Below, piece by piece: positions 17,880 to 26,580 of a DNA stretch of 38,287 nucleotides. The notes under the pieces were generated by a model. That model saw only the letters and a program-made list of their open reading frames with translations, did not search any database and was not told the origin of the DNA. Position numbers and translations under genes: made by a program. Origin of the DNA: an uncultured Pseudomonas sp. GTDB taxonomy: Bacteria; Pseudomonadota; Gammaproteobacteria; Pseudomonadales; Pseudomonadaceae. The stretch spans positions 1 to 38,287 of the forward strand of contig NZ_CAMPHI010000045.1 in the NCBI RefSeq assembly GCF_946885955.1, in the 5' to 3' direction. Numbering within the stretch: position 1 is the stretch's first letter; each line of letters begins with the position of its first letter.

Positions 17880-18500
17880 TCAGGCGCCTTTGACCGCGCG
17901 CATGAAGGCACGGATCTTAGCGGCGTCCTTGATCCCGTGACGCGCCTCCACCCCGCCGCTGACATCCACCGCATACGGCTGCGTCTGCGCGATGGCGTCC
18001 TGCACATTCTCCGCCGTCAAACCACCGGCCAGAATAATCGGCTTGTTCAAACCACGGGGCACCAACGACCAATCGAACGCCAACCCCGTACCGCCGGGCA
18101 CGCCAGCGACAAAGGTATCCAGCAGAACGCCCGCGGCACTGGCGTAAGGTGCGATTTGCGCCGCAACATCGTCACCCGGCTTCACCCGCAGCGCTTTGAT
18201 ATAAGGACGATGGTAGCCCTCGCAGTCGACCGGGCGCTCGTCGCCATGAAACTGCAGCAAATCCAGCGGTATCGCATCGAGAATCTCGCCGAGTTCGCAG
18301 CGACTCGCATTGACGAACAAACCGACAGTGGTCACGAACGGCGGCAATGCGGCGATGATCGCCCGCGCTTGCTGCACAGTCACGGCCCGTGGACTCTTCG
18401 GATAAAACACCAGGCCAATAGCATCCGCACCGGCTTCAACGGCGACCAATGCATCCTCTATGCGGGTAATTCCGCAAATCTTGCTACGAACGACTGGCAA
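17880..18500 (-). CDS. trpF: phosphoribosylanthranilate isomerase TrpF
   Basis: TrpF catalyses the third step of tryptophan synthesis, the Amadori rearrangement of phosphoribosylanthranilate. The 206-residue TIM-barrel protein carries the catalytic KICGIT motif (Cys9), [11 protein letters not shown], the general-acid loop [14 protein letters not shown], and the phosphate-binding [10 protein letters not shown] and DVSGGVE. The start is a TTG at 18500 with a GGGG ten bases upstream, so its translation may be modest. It lies between truA and accD, away from other trp genes, as usual in pseudomonads. Confidence 0.95.
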   Translation of the reverse strand: MPVVRSKICGITRIEDALVAVEAGADAIGLVFYPKSPRAVTVQQARAIIAALPPFVTTVGLFVNASRCELGEILDAIPLDLLQFHGDERPVDCEGYHRPYIKALRVKPGDDVAAQIAPYASAAGVLLDTFVAGVPGGTGLAFDWSLVPRGLNKPIILAGGLTAENVQDAIAQTQPYAVDVSGGVEARHGIKDAAKIRAFMRAVKGA

Positions 18501-18575
18501 CTGACGAAGACCCCGAGTAAATGGATGAGCCGGATGTTAGCAAATGGCGCAGCGAGCGCCTATCGGCTCCGCTCC

Positions 18576-19442
18576 CTAGCCATCAAGCGCGACATCAGGG
18601 AGGCCGGAGAGAAAGTGCGGCCCGAGATAGCGCTTGGGCAAGTCGAACTCTTCGGGATAGTCGACCTGCACCAGATAGAGGCCATAGGGATGCGCCGTCA
18701 CCCCTCCGGTGCGTCTTACGCGATTTTCCAGCACCTCACTGGCCCATTCCACGGGGCGCTCTCCGGCGCCTATGGTCATCAACACGCCGGCGATATTGCG
18801 CACCATATGATGCAGGAAAGCATTGGCGCGAATATCCAGCACGATAAAACGCCCATGCACCAGCAACTCAAGATGGTGAACAGTCTTTATTGGCGACTTG
18901 GCTTGGCACTGACGCGCACGAAAGGCGCTGAAGTCATGGGTGCCGATAAAAGCCCTGGCCGCATCGCGCATGCGCTCGACATCCAGCGGTCGATGATTCC
19001 AAGTCACCTCCTCGGCCATGTGTGCCGGGCGTATGTGGTCGTTGTAGATCACATAGCGGTATCGCCGCGCCATCGCACAGAAGCGCGCATCGAAATGCTC
19101 GGGCATCTGCTTGGCCCAGGTGACACTGATATCACCCGGCAGATTCATGTTGGCACCCATGACCCAGGCATGCATGGAGCGTTCGACCGGGGTACTGAAA
19201 TGCACGACCTGCGCACTGGCGTGCACCAAGGCGTCCGTGCGACCGGCACAGCTCAGGGTCACCGGAGCACCGCCGGCGACCTTGCCAAGCGCCTTTTCCA
19301 GCGACTCCTGAATCGACGGCACGCCAGCGCGCTGGCGCTGAAAACCACGATAACGCGAGCCTTTGTACTCGACCCCGAGGGCGATCTTATAAACGGCAAC
19401 GGCAGCCGAATCGGCTGCCGTTGCAGGAGTGACATCAGACAT
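18576..19442 (-). CDS. truA: tRNA pseudouridine(38-40) synthase TruA
   Basis: TruA makes pseudouridine at positions 38-40 of the tRNA anticodon arm. The 288-residue product has the conserved EYKGSRYRGFQRQ start. The catalytic Asp70 lies in CAGRTDALVHA. RYRYVIYNDHIRPA and the C-terminal NAFLHHMVRNIAG and YGLYLVQVDYP segments are also present. The residue two after the catalytic Asp is Leu72, where many TruA enzymes have Gly (GRTDAGVHA). The start lies three bases after the fimV stop, so the two are cotranscribed. The first 14 residues are a non-conserved extension. Confidence 0.96.
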   Translation of the reverse strand: MSDVTPATAADSAAVAVYKIALGVEYKGSRYRGFQRQRAGVPSIQESLEKALGKVAGGAPVTLSCAGRTDALVHASAQVVHFSTPVERSMHAWVMGANMNLPGDISVTWAKQMPEHFDARFCAMARRYRYVIYNDHIRPAHMAEEVTWNHRPLDVERMRDAARAFIGTHDFSAFRARQCQAKSPIKTVHHLELLVHGRFIVLDIRANAFLHHMVRNIAGVLMTIGAGERPVEWASEVLENRVRRTGGVTAHPYGLYLVQVDYPEEFDLPKRYLGPHFLSGLPDVALDG

Positions 19443-19445
19443 CGA

Positions 19446-22286
19446 TCAACTCAGTTTGCCAATCAACTCGCGCGCTTCCTGCTGCTGCCCCTCGCTGCCC
19501 TCGGCGATTACTTCGTCGAGAATATCGCGAGCACCTTCGGTATCGCCCATATCGATGTAGGCACGCGCCAAATCCAGCTTGGTCGCAGTTTCGTCGGTGC
19601 CGGAAAGGAAGTCGAAATCATCGTCGCTCTCCCCCAACTCCAGGCTTGCAGATGCAGGCTCGGCAACCCGCTCATCGGCCAGCGGCAAATCCAGGCCCGC
19701 GGACAATTGATCGAGCTCCGCGGTCACTTCATCAAGCTGAGCGGCGAAGCTATCGGCGCTCGGCTGAGCCGGAGCCTGACTGCTCTGCTCCTCGGCGGAC
19801 AAATCGAACTCTGCGGGCAAGTCGAAATCGTTTTCGGTTTCTTCGCTAACCACGTCGAGATCCAGGTCGGCAAGGCCGTCATCGGCGGCGGCTTGCGGTT
19901 CATCATCGAGACTCAACAGGAACTCGTCCTCAGCAGGCGATGCAGGCTTGCCTGGCTCATCGAGATCCAGGCTGAAGCCTGCCAGATCGTCATCATGGGA
20001 TGGACTCTCACTGACCGCCTCGTCGAGTGCCAGAGAGAAGTCCAGGTCGTCTTCCTTGCTTTCGGTCTTCGCGGCCGGACTGGCGGGCTCATCGAAATCC
20101 AGGCTCAGATCATCATCCAGGGACAACCCCTGCATATCTGCCGAATCGCTTGACGCTTGCAGGTCGCGCTCCAGCTCGGACTCGAGATCATCAAGACTCA
20201 GGTCGAATGCGTCATCCAGATCTTCCGCGCCGGCAGCTTGTGCAGGCTGACTCGGAACCGGGTCATCCAGGGTCAGATCGTCGAGGCTGAAGCTGTCCAT
20301 GTCGGTGTCGGCGGCAGCCGCCAGACCCGCGCCCGCCGATGCGGCGACCGCCGGATACTTGCTCTTGAGCTGCGCAATGTCCGCGCCAACGCCGCCAATT
20401 TCAGTGAGCTCGCGCTCTTGCCGAGCGAAACCGTCGCGATCACCAAGCTCGGCATAGACTTCCATCAGCTTCAAACGCAGGTCGCTGCGTTGCGGCTCTT
20501 CGTTGATGGCATTCTGCAGCAGCTCGGCTGCCTGACTGAAACGACCGTAGGCGATATAGATGTCCGCCTCGCCCAGGGCGTCGCCAGCTTGGGCGGCCAG
20601 GCGTTCTTCGCTCACACCGCCATCAGCGTCACTCAACTCATCGGGGAAACTGTCGAAGCTGTCGGCAGGCATATCGTTGTTGGCAGCGAAAGTATCCTCA
20701 TCGCCACCCGCAGCCAACTGCTCCTGCAACTCAGCCTCTTTCAAGGCATTGCGCCGCGACAGCATCATCAGACCGATCAACAGCAGCAACAAGGCACCGC
20801 CACCCGCCACACCCAAGAGCATCGGATTGGCTAGCAGGTCATCGAGCATGCTTGGCTGGACCGGCTCTTCGGCGACAACCACCGGCTTGGGCTTGGCCGC
20901 CGGTTTCGGCGGCGCGGCAACTACCGGAGCAGGCTTAACGACCTCAGCCGGCTTGGTAGCCGGCTGCTGGGTAGTGGCATTGGCTGCCGGATCAGGTTTT
21001 TTTTCGACAGGATCTTCGCTGTAGTTGAAGTCCTTCGGCTCCTCCGCCTTCGGCGCCGCAGGCGCCGGGGCAGCGGCCTTAGCAGGCGCAGGCGGGGTCG
21101 CCTTGACCTCGGGCGGAGTGGCCTTCACCGCCGGAGGGGTTGCCGCTGGCGCCTTGGCTGGCGCAGCGAGATCCGCCTGCAATTTGGCCATCTGATCGTC
21201 TTTCAGCTGAATCAAGCGCTGCAGCTTGTCGAGCTGACCTTGCAGATCGCCCATGCGGCTTTTCAGCTCTTCGTTCTCACGGCGAGTCGAGTCCAGGCTC
21301 TCCTGGGTCACGGCCAGCTTATCGGCCAATGCCTTGCCATTCGCCGCACCGGTATCACTGCCTTTGGTTGCCTTGCCAGCGTCGGCGGCGACCAGTTTCA
21401 GACTGTCCTTGGTTTTCGCTTCGGCCGGAGCGGCGCCAGCGGTTGCACGCTTGGTCGCATCCAGCTGCCTGGTGCTTGCCGCGACACCGCGACCCTCACG
21501 CCAGGCGCTGTTCTGCTCAGCCACCTGAGCGATGGCCTCGGAGCGGGAACGGCTCTTGATTTGTTGTTCATCGGGAAGGCGCAGCACCTGATTGTTCTTC
21601 AGGCGATTGATATTGCCCCCGATAAAGGCATTGGGATTCAGATCCTGAATAGCCAGCATGGTCTGATGCACGCTTGCACCGCCGACCCGCTGAGCGATTT
21701 CCCAAAGCGTGTCGTTGGCCGTGGTCTTGTACTCACTACCCTGCAGCGCGCTGCTGGCGCTCGATGCAGATGCAGCTGGCGCACTGGCAGAAGCGGCCGG
21801 ACGCGGCGCGGGGGCAGCAGCCGGAGCACGCGGCGCCGACGCTACTGCTGGCGCTTGCGGCGCCGGGACCACACTTTGCGGAGCATAGAGCGGCGGATCG
21901 AGCAGCAGGGTGTATTCGCGCAGCAGACGCCCGTTGGGCCAAAGCACTTCCACCAGGAAGTTCACGTAGGGTTCGCGCACCGGCTTGCTGGAGGTGACAC
22001 GAATCACACTCTTGCCATTTGGCTTGATTACCGGCGTGAACTTGAGATCGTTCAGGAAGAACTGCCGATCGACGCCAGCCTTATTGAACTCTTCAGGAGA
22101 CGCCAGATTCGGTAGCACTTCGTTGGTGGCCAGATCGCGCACCTCCAGCAGTTCTATTTCAGCCACCAAAGGCTGATTGAGCGCGGACTTCAGGGTGACT
22201 TCACCCAATCCCAACGCGTGCGCCATACCGGAGGACAGCGCCGAAGCAGCTGCAATTGCCAGCACCAGTTTGCGAAACCGAACCAT
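19446..22286 (-). CDS. fimV: FimV/HubP family polar peptidoglycan-binding protein
   Basis: FimV is a large inner-membrane hub needed for type IV pilus assembly, twitching and polar organisation in Pseudomonas. The 946-residue product has a signal peptide (cleavage after AHA, residue about 24) and the FimV N-terminal domain (LGLGEVTLKSALNQPLVAEI). A periplasmic LysM domain lies at about 186-240, a coiled coil at about 318-372 and a Pro/Ala-rich linker after it. One transmembrane segment is at about 487-511. The cytoplasmic part is very acidic with many SLDDL/SLDLDE repeats and ends in the FimV C-terminal TPR motif (about 898-946). The start MVRFRKL has AAGGGA seven bases upstream. truA follows directly. 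Confidence 0.95.
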   Translation of the reverse strand: MVRFRKLVLAIAAASALSSGMAHALGLGEVTLKSALNQPLVAEIELLEVRDLATNEVLPNLASPEEFNKAGVDRQFFLNDLKFTPVIKPNGKSVIRVTSSKPVREPYVNFLVEVLWPNGRLLREYTLLLDPPLYAPQSVVPAPQAPAVASAPRAPAAAPAPRPAASASAPAASASSASSALQGSEYKTTANDTLWEIAQRVGGASVHQTMLAIQDLNPNAFIGGNINRLKNNQVLRLPDEQQIKSRSRSEAIAQVAEQNSAWREGRGVAASTRQLDATKRATAGAAPAEAKTKDSLKLVAADAGKATKGSDTGAANGKALADKLAVTQESLDSTRRENEELKSRMGDLQGQLDKLQRLIQLKDDQMAKLQADLAAPAKAPAATPPAVKATPPEVKATPPAPAKAAAPAPAAPKAEEPKDFNYSEDPVEKKPDPAANATTQQPATKPAEVVKPAPVVAAPPKPAAKPKPVVVAEEPVQPSMLDDLLANPMLLGVAGGGALLLLLIGLMMLSRRNALKEAELQEQLAAGGDEDTFAANNDMPADSFDSFPDELSDADGGVSEERLAAQAGDALGEADIYIAYGRFSQAAELLQNAINEEPQRSDLRLKLMEVYAELGDRDGFARQERELTEIGGVGADIAQLKSKYPAVAASAGAGLAAAADTDMDSFSLDDLTLDDPVPSQPAQAAGAEDLDDAFDLSLDDLESELERDLQASSDSADMQGLSLDDDLSLDFDEPASPAAKTESKEDDLDFSLALDEAVSESPSHDDDLAGFSLDLDEPGKPASPAEDEFLLSLDDEPQAAADDGLADLDLDVVSEETENDFDLPAEFDLSAEEQSSQAPAQPSADSFAAQLDEVTAELDQLSAGLDLPLADERVAEPASASLELGESDDDFDFLSGTDETATKLDLARAYIDMGDTEGARDILDEVIAEGSEGQQQEARELIGKLS

Positions 22287-22393
22287 AGCCTTATCCCTTG
22301 TTTTATCTTTTTTTCTCGGCATGCGAGAGGGTCTTGGTGATTGCTGCCTACGTACGCCCGAGGGCGGTTTCCCCATCCACAATCAATTCAGAC

Positions 22394-22422
22394 AGTATTG
22401 CCAAGCTCGAAAGATTCTTCAA
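22394..22422 (-). promoter_or_regulatory. candidate promoter of fimV
   Basis: On the minus strand there is a -35 TTGAAG (22417-22422, 4 of 6), a 17-base spacer and a -10 AATACT (22394-22399, 4 of 6). The 155-base gap upstream of fimV leaves room for it, with a leader of about 100 bases that includes a short GC hairpin at 22355-22366. Confidence 0.3.
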
Positions 22423-22441
22423 ATTTCTAGGTAAGTATCTT

Positions 22442-23452
22442 TTACAGATAGTGTTTTATCAATAACTCAGCTATTTGCACAGCGTTCAAGGCGGCGCCTT
22501 TTCTCACATTATCAGACGTAATCCACATATTGAGTTCCTTTGCATCGTCCAAACCGCCACGAACCCGGCCGACATATGCCACGTCCTGACCGACCGCATC
22601 GCCAACAGCGCTCGGATATTCGCCCGATTCGACGTACTCAAGGCCGTCTGCAGTGCGCAACGCCTGATGCACGCTCGGAAGGTCCACTGCCGCCGCACAC
22701 TGCAGCGAGAGGCTGAGGCTGTCGCCAAAGAATACCGGCGCCTGAATGCAGGTGACTGATACCTGCATATCGGGAGCCGCGAACAATTCCTTTAGCTCGC
22801 CGGCCAGTCGTTTTTCCAGGGTGCCGTGCCCGCACGCGTCGGGAGCATCCACCTGCGCCAATAAATTGAAGGCGATCTGCTGATCGAACACCCGCGGCTC
22901 CAGCGGACGCGCATTCAATAATTCGGCGGTCTGACGTGCCAATTCGGAAACACCTTCACGCCCCCGACTGGACACCGCCAGGCAGGCGGTCAAGGTCAAC
23001 CGCTGAACCTGAACATGTTCGGCAATCGCCGCCAGGGTCACCGCTACCGCTGTCGCAATGGCACTGGGGCTGGCGACCTGATAAGGCGCAGCAAGGGTCT
23101 GCAAAACCTGCGGATTGACTTCAGGAACCAGACGCGGCGCCTGATCCGACGGCAAAGCCGCTGTCAGATCGATGACAACGCAGCCGGCCGCCCGCGCCCG
23201 CTCCGCATATTCGCGAGTGACGGCCTCGGTAGCGGCGAAAAACACCAGGCGCACCGTGGAAAAATCGAAGGCATCGAGCGTACGCACCCGCAGGTTCTTG
23301 CCTTTGAAAGCCAAGGAACGACCGGCGGACTCGCCACTGGCAAGCAGATACAGATTACCAACGGGAAAATCACGCTCTTCGAGCAACTGCACCAGGGCTT
23401 CACCGACGCTGCCGGTGGCGCCGATCACGGCAATATCGAAACTACGGGTCAT
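22442..23452 (-). CDS. Usg-like aspartate-semialdehyde dehydrogenase paralogue
   Basis: The 336-residue product belongs to the Asd family: an N-terminal NAD(P)-binding fold (IAVIGATGSVGEALVQLLEERDFP) and the semialdehyde dehydrogenase dimerisation domain. At the position where Asd has the catalytic P-N-C-T motif it reads PSAIA, so the nucleophilic Cys is Ala131, and YQAVSGAG is replaced by CLAVSSRG. It is therefore unlikely to be a working ASA dehydrogenase. It corresponds to the usg-1 group found next to truA/fimV in gamma-proteobacteria, whose function I do not know. The start ATG 23452 gives the family N-terminus. A large hairpin separates it from asd. Confidence 0.88.
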   Translation of the reverse strand: MTRSFDIAVIGATGSVGEALVQLLEERDFPVGNLYLLASGESAGRSLAFKGKNLRVRTLDAFDFSTVRLVFFAATEAVTREYAERARAAGCVVIDLTAALPSDQAPRLVPEVNPQVLQTLAAPYQVASPSAIATAVAVTLAAIAEHVQVQRLTLTACLAVSSRGREGVSELARQTAELLNARPLEPRVFDQQIAFNLLAQVDAPDACGHGTLEKRLAGELKELFAAPDMQVSVTCIQAPVFFGDSLSLSLQCAAAVDLPSVHQALRTADGLEYVESGEYPSAVGDAVGQDVAYVGRVRGGLDDAKELNMWITSDNVRKGAALNAVQIAELLIKHYL

Positions 23453-23511
23453 GGGCACGCTTCTGACTGAATTAGCACAGCACTGTATAGCCGGTGCATA
23501 CAAATGCAAAG

Positions 23512-23566
23512 GAGCGGGCCTGCCGATGGTCGAACTTTCCATTCGATCACCCGCAGACCCGCTCCC
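23512..23566 (-). terminator. long hairpin between asd and the usg-like gene
   Basis: GGAGCGGGCCTGC (23512-23524) pairs with GCAGACCCGCTCC (23554-23566). A nested TCGAA/TTCGA pair lies in the loop. In the minus direction the stem is followed by TTTGCATTTG, a weak U tract. It may be an imperfect terminator or processing site between asd and usg. Confidence 0.55.
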
Positions 23567-23608
23567 GGATTCAGCGCAAGAGCCTCATGAAGGCTCAGTC
23601 CGAACGCA

Positions 23609-24721
23609 TCAACGCTCCAACAGGATCCGCAGCATGCGCCGCAGCGGTTCGGCCGCGCCCCAGAGCAACTGGTCGCCAACGGTGAAGGCGCCCAGATACT
23701 GCGAGCCCATATTCAGCTTGCGCAGACGACCAACAGGCACGTTCAAGGTGCCGGTTACCGCGGTCGGCCCCAGTTCGCGAATGCTCGCTTCACGCTGATT
23801 CGGCACCAGCTTGACCCAAGGGTTGTGCTGACTGATCAGACCTTCGAGATCCGACAGCGGCACGTCCTTGTTCAGCTTGATGGTCAGCGCCTGGCTGTGG
23901 CAGCGCATGGCGCCGATGCGCACGCAGAGGCCGTCTACCGGGATCGGGTTCTTGAAACGACCGAGAATCTTGTTGGTCTCCGCCTGCCCTTTCCACTCTT
24001 CGCGGCTCTGCCCGTTCGGCAGCTCCTTGTCGATATAGGGGATCAAGCTGCCGGCCAGAGGCACGCCGAAGTTGTCTACCGGGAAGGACTCGCCGCGCAT
24101 GGCCTCCGCCACTTTGCGGTCGATATCCAGAATGGCGCTGGCCGGATCGGCCAGTTCGTCGGCCACCGAGGCGTTGATCGCACCCATCTGCTTGATCAGC
24201 TCGCGCATGTTCTGCGCGCCGGCACCGCTCGCCGCCTGATAGGTCATGGCGCTCATCCACTCGACCAGGCCAGCCTCATAGAGACCGCCCATGGCCATCA
24301 GCATCAGGCTGACCGTGCAATTGCCGCCGATATAGTTCTTGGTGCCAGCATCCAGCTGCTGATCGATCACCTTGCGGTTGACCGGGTCCAGCACGATGAC
24401 CGCGTCGTCGGCCATGCGCAGCGAGGATGCGGCGTCGATCCAGTAACCCTGCCAGCCGGCTTCGCGCAGCTTGGGGAAGACTTCGCTGGTGTAGTCGCCG
24501 CCCTGGCAGGTGAGGATCACGTCCAAACCCTTCAGCTCGTCGATGCTGTAGGCATCTTTCAGCGGAGCGGTGTCCTTACCAATCGCCGGGCCTTGGCCGC
24601 CGACATTGGAGGTGGTGAAGAACACCGGTTCGATCAAGTCGAAATCCTGCTCTTCCAGCATGCGCTGCATCAGCACGGAACCGACCATGCCGCGCCAACC
24701 GATAAGACCTACACGTTTCAT
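23609..24721 (-). CDS. asd: aspartate-semialdehyde dehydrogenase Asd
   Basis: Asd reduces aspartyl phosphate to aspartate semialdehyde, the branch point to lysine, diaminopimelate, threonine and methionine. The 370-residue protein is of the gram-negative type. It has [20 protein letters not shown] at the N-terminus, the catalytic Cys135 in GGNCTVSL, the [12 protein letters not shown] loop and [16 protein letters not shown]. The start ATG 24721 has AAGG seven bases upstream; a GTG two codons earlier is less likely. It follows leuB after 51 bases, within which TATAAA (24731-24736) may be a -10 box. It is the functional partner of the Cys-less paralogue downstream. Confidence 0.98.
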   Translation of the reverse strand: MKRVGLIGWRGMVGSVLMQRMLEEQDFDLIEPVFFTTSNVGGQGPAIGKDTAPLKDAYSIDELKGLDVILTCQGGDYTSEVFPKLREAGWQGYWIDAASSLRMADDAVIVLDPVNRKVIDQQLDAGTKNYIGGNCTVSLMLMAMGGLYEAGLVEWMSAMTYQAASGAGAQNMRELIKQMGAINASVADELADPASAILDIDRKVAEAMRGESFPVDNFGVPLAGSLIPYIDKELPNGQSREEWKGQAETNKILGRFKNPIPVDGLCVRIGAMRCHSQALTIKLNKDVPLSDLEGLISQHNPWVKLVPNQREASIRELGPTAVTGTLNVPVGRLRKLNMGSQYLGAFTVGDQLLWGAAEPLRRMLRILLER

Positions 24722-24772
24722 AACCACACCTTTATAAACAGACCGCCAACACCCGTTGACGGACCTGGAAGA

Positions 24773-25855
24773 TTACAGACTACGCAATGCTTCGACTACC
24801 GCATCACCCATCGCCGCGGTGCCGACCTTGGTCGTACCCGCACTGTAGATGTCGCCGGTGCGCAGCCCCTGATCGAGCACCTTGCTGACCGCCTGCTCGA
24901 TGGCAGTGGCCGCTTCGCCCAGGTTAAAGCTGTAACGCAGCATCATCGATACCGACAAGATGGTCGCCAAGGGGTTGGCGATACCTTGCCCGGCGATATC
25001 CGGTGCGCTGCCGTGACAGGGCTCGTACATGCCCTTGTTGTTGGCATCCAGGGACGCAGAAGGCAGCATGCCGATAGAACCGGTGAGCATGGAAGCCTCA
25101 TCCGACAGGATGTCGCCGAACATGTTGTCGGTCACCATCACATCGAACTGCTTCGGTGCGCGCACCAGCTGCATCGCCGCGTTGTCGACATACATGTGCG
25201 ACAGCTCGACATCCGGATAGTCCTTGGCCACTTCCTCGACCACTTCGCGCCACAACTGGCTGGACGCCAGCACGTTGGCCTTGTCCACCGAGCAGAGCTT
25301 GTTGCCGCGCACGCGCGCCATGTCGAAACCGACCCGGGCGATCCGGCGAATTTCGCTTTCGCTGTACGGCAGGGTGTCGTAGGCCTGACGCTCGCCGTTA
25401 TCGAGCACCCGCTGCTCGCGTGGCTGACCGAAGTAGATGCCGCCGGTCAGTTCACGAACGATCAGGATATCCAGTCCGGCGACCACTTCCGGCTTCAGCG
25501 ACGAGGCATCGGCCAACTGCGGATATAGAATCGCCGGGCGCAGGTTGGCGAACAGGCCCAATTGCGAGCGGATCTTCAGCAGGCCGCGCTCCGGGCGGAT
25601 ATCACGCTCGATCTTGTCCCACTTCGGCCCACCGACCGCGCCGAGCAACACGGCGTCGGCCGCCTTGGCGCGTTCGAGGGTTTCGTCGGCCAGCGGCACG
25701 CCATGCTTGTCGATGGCCGCGCCGCCGATCACGTCATGGCTGAACTCGAAGCCGAGGGCGAACTTGTCGTTGGCCAGCTCAAGCACCTTGACCGCTTCGG
25801 CCATGATTTCCGGACCGATACCGTCGCCGGGGAGAATCAGAATCTGTTTGCTCAT
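24773..25855 (-). CDS. leuB: 3-isopropylmalate dehydrogenase LeuB
   Basis: LeuB oxidises and decarboxylates 3-isopropylmalate to 2-ketoisocaproate, the last pathway-specific step of leucine synthesis. The 360-residue product has [11 protein letters not shown] at the N-terminus and the substrate-binding [20 protein letters not shown] and [11 protein letters not shown] segments. The catalytic SVDKANVL lysine is present, as is the metal/NAD region [25 protein letters not shown] with [18 protein letters not shown] lies five bases before the ATG. It is the third gene after leuC and leuD, separated from leuD by 66 bases that contain a REP-like palindrome. Confidence 0.98.
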   Translation of the reverse strand: MSKQILILPGDGIGPEIMAEAVKVLELANDKFALGFEFSHDVIGGAAIDKHGVPLADETLERAKAADAVLLGAVGGPKWDKIERDIRPERGLLKIRSQLGLFANLRPAILYPQLADASSLKPEVVAGLDILIVRELTGGIYFGQPREQRVLDNGERQAYDTLPYSESEIRRIARVGFDMARVRGNKLCSVDKANVLASSQLWREVVEEVAKDYPDVELSHMYVDNAAMQLVRAPKQFDVMVTDNMFGDILSDEASMLTGSIGMLPSASLDANNKGMYEPCHGSAPDIAGQGIANPLATILSVSMMLRYSFNLGEAATAIEQAVSKVLDQGLRTGDIYSAGTTKVGTAAMGDAVVEALRSL

Positions 25856-25876
25856 TGCATCCTCATTACGCCGTAG

Positions 25877-25893
25877 GGTGCGCCCTGCGCACC
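25877..25893. repeat. REP-like palindrome between leuD and leuB
   Basis: GGTGCGC-CCT-GCGCACC forms a perfect seven-base stem with a three-base loop. It is preceded by CGTA, giving the CGTAGGGTGCGC form I recognise as a common intergenic pseudomonad repeat. In the leu transcript it could act as an mRNA-stabilising or weak terminating hairpin. Confidence 0.7.
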
Positions 25894-25921
25894 ATCTGCT
25901 CGATTAAGCGGTGTGCGCGGG

Positions 25922-26569
25922 CTACTTGATCGCGCCGAACAGCCAAGGGCTCTTCTGCTGGTAGTCGACCTCGAACGCCTTGATCGCCTCGCTGTCCTGC
26001 AGGGTCAGGCCGATATCGTCCAAACCATTGAGCAGGCAATGCTTGCGGAAGGCATCGACTTCGAAGCCGTACTGCACCCCATCGGCGCGGGTCACGGTCT
26101 GCGCCGCCAGATCGACGGTCAGTTGATAGCCTTCGCTGGCCTCGGCCTGCTGGAACAGCGCGTCGACTTCATCCTCCTTGAGGATGATCGGCAACAGACC
26201 GTTCTTGAAGCTGTTGTTGTAGAAGATGTCGGCAAAGCTCGGCGCAATAATGGTGCGGAAGCCATATTCTTCCAACGCCCAGGGCGCGTGCTCGCGACTC
26301 GAACCGCAACCGAAGTTCTCCCGCGCCAGCAGCACACTGGCGCCTTGATAGCGCGGCGCATTCAACACGAAGTCATGGTTGAGCGGACGTTGCGAGTTGT
26401 CCTGATTCGGCTGCCCGACATCCAGGTAACGCCATTCATCGAACAGGTTCGGGCCGAAGCCTGTGCGCTTGATCGACTTGAGGAACTGCTTGGGAATGAT
26501 CTGATCGGTGTCGACATTGGCGCGATCCAAAGGAGCGACCAAGCCGGTGTGTTGGGTAAAAGCTCTCAT
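25922..26569 (-). CDS. leuD: 3-isopropylmalate dehydratase small subunit LeuD
   Basis: LeuD is the small (swivel-domain) subunit of isopropylmalate isomerase, partner of LeuC. The 215-residue product carries [23 protein letters not shown] at the N-terminus, the [15 protein letters not shown] substrate-recognition loop, and [22 protein letters not shown]. All of these are diagnostic for the family. The ATG has AAGGAG seven bases upstream, overlapping the leuC stop region, and the gap to leuC is 11 bases. This indicates one leuCD transcript. Confidence 0.98.
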   Translation of the reverse strand: MRAFTQHTGLVAPLDRANVDTDQIIPKQFLKSIKRTGFGPNLFDEWRYLDVGQPNQDNSQRPLNHDFVLNAPRYQGASVLLARENFGCGSSREHAPWALEEYGFRTIIAPSFADIFYNNSFKNGLLPIILKEDEVDALFQQAEASEGYQLTVDLAAQTVTRADGVQYGFEVDAFRKHCLLNGLDDIGLTLQDSEAIKAFEVDYQQKSPWLFGAIK

Positions 26570-26580
26570 CTTCGCTCTCC

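Noticed and set aside
17937..20153. 738-codon plus-strand open frame opposite trpF, truA and fimV
   Set aside because: It spans three real genes on the other strand. Its composition is that of an antisense reading and no motif is visible.
23825..25528. 567-codon plus-strand open frame opposite asd and leuB
   Set aside because: Antisense to two highly conserved enzymes; no ribosome site and no domain.
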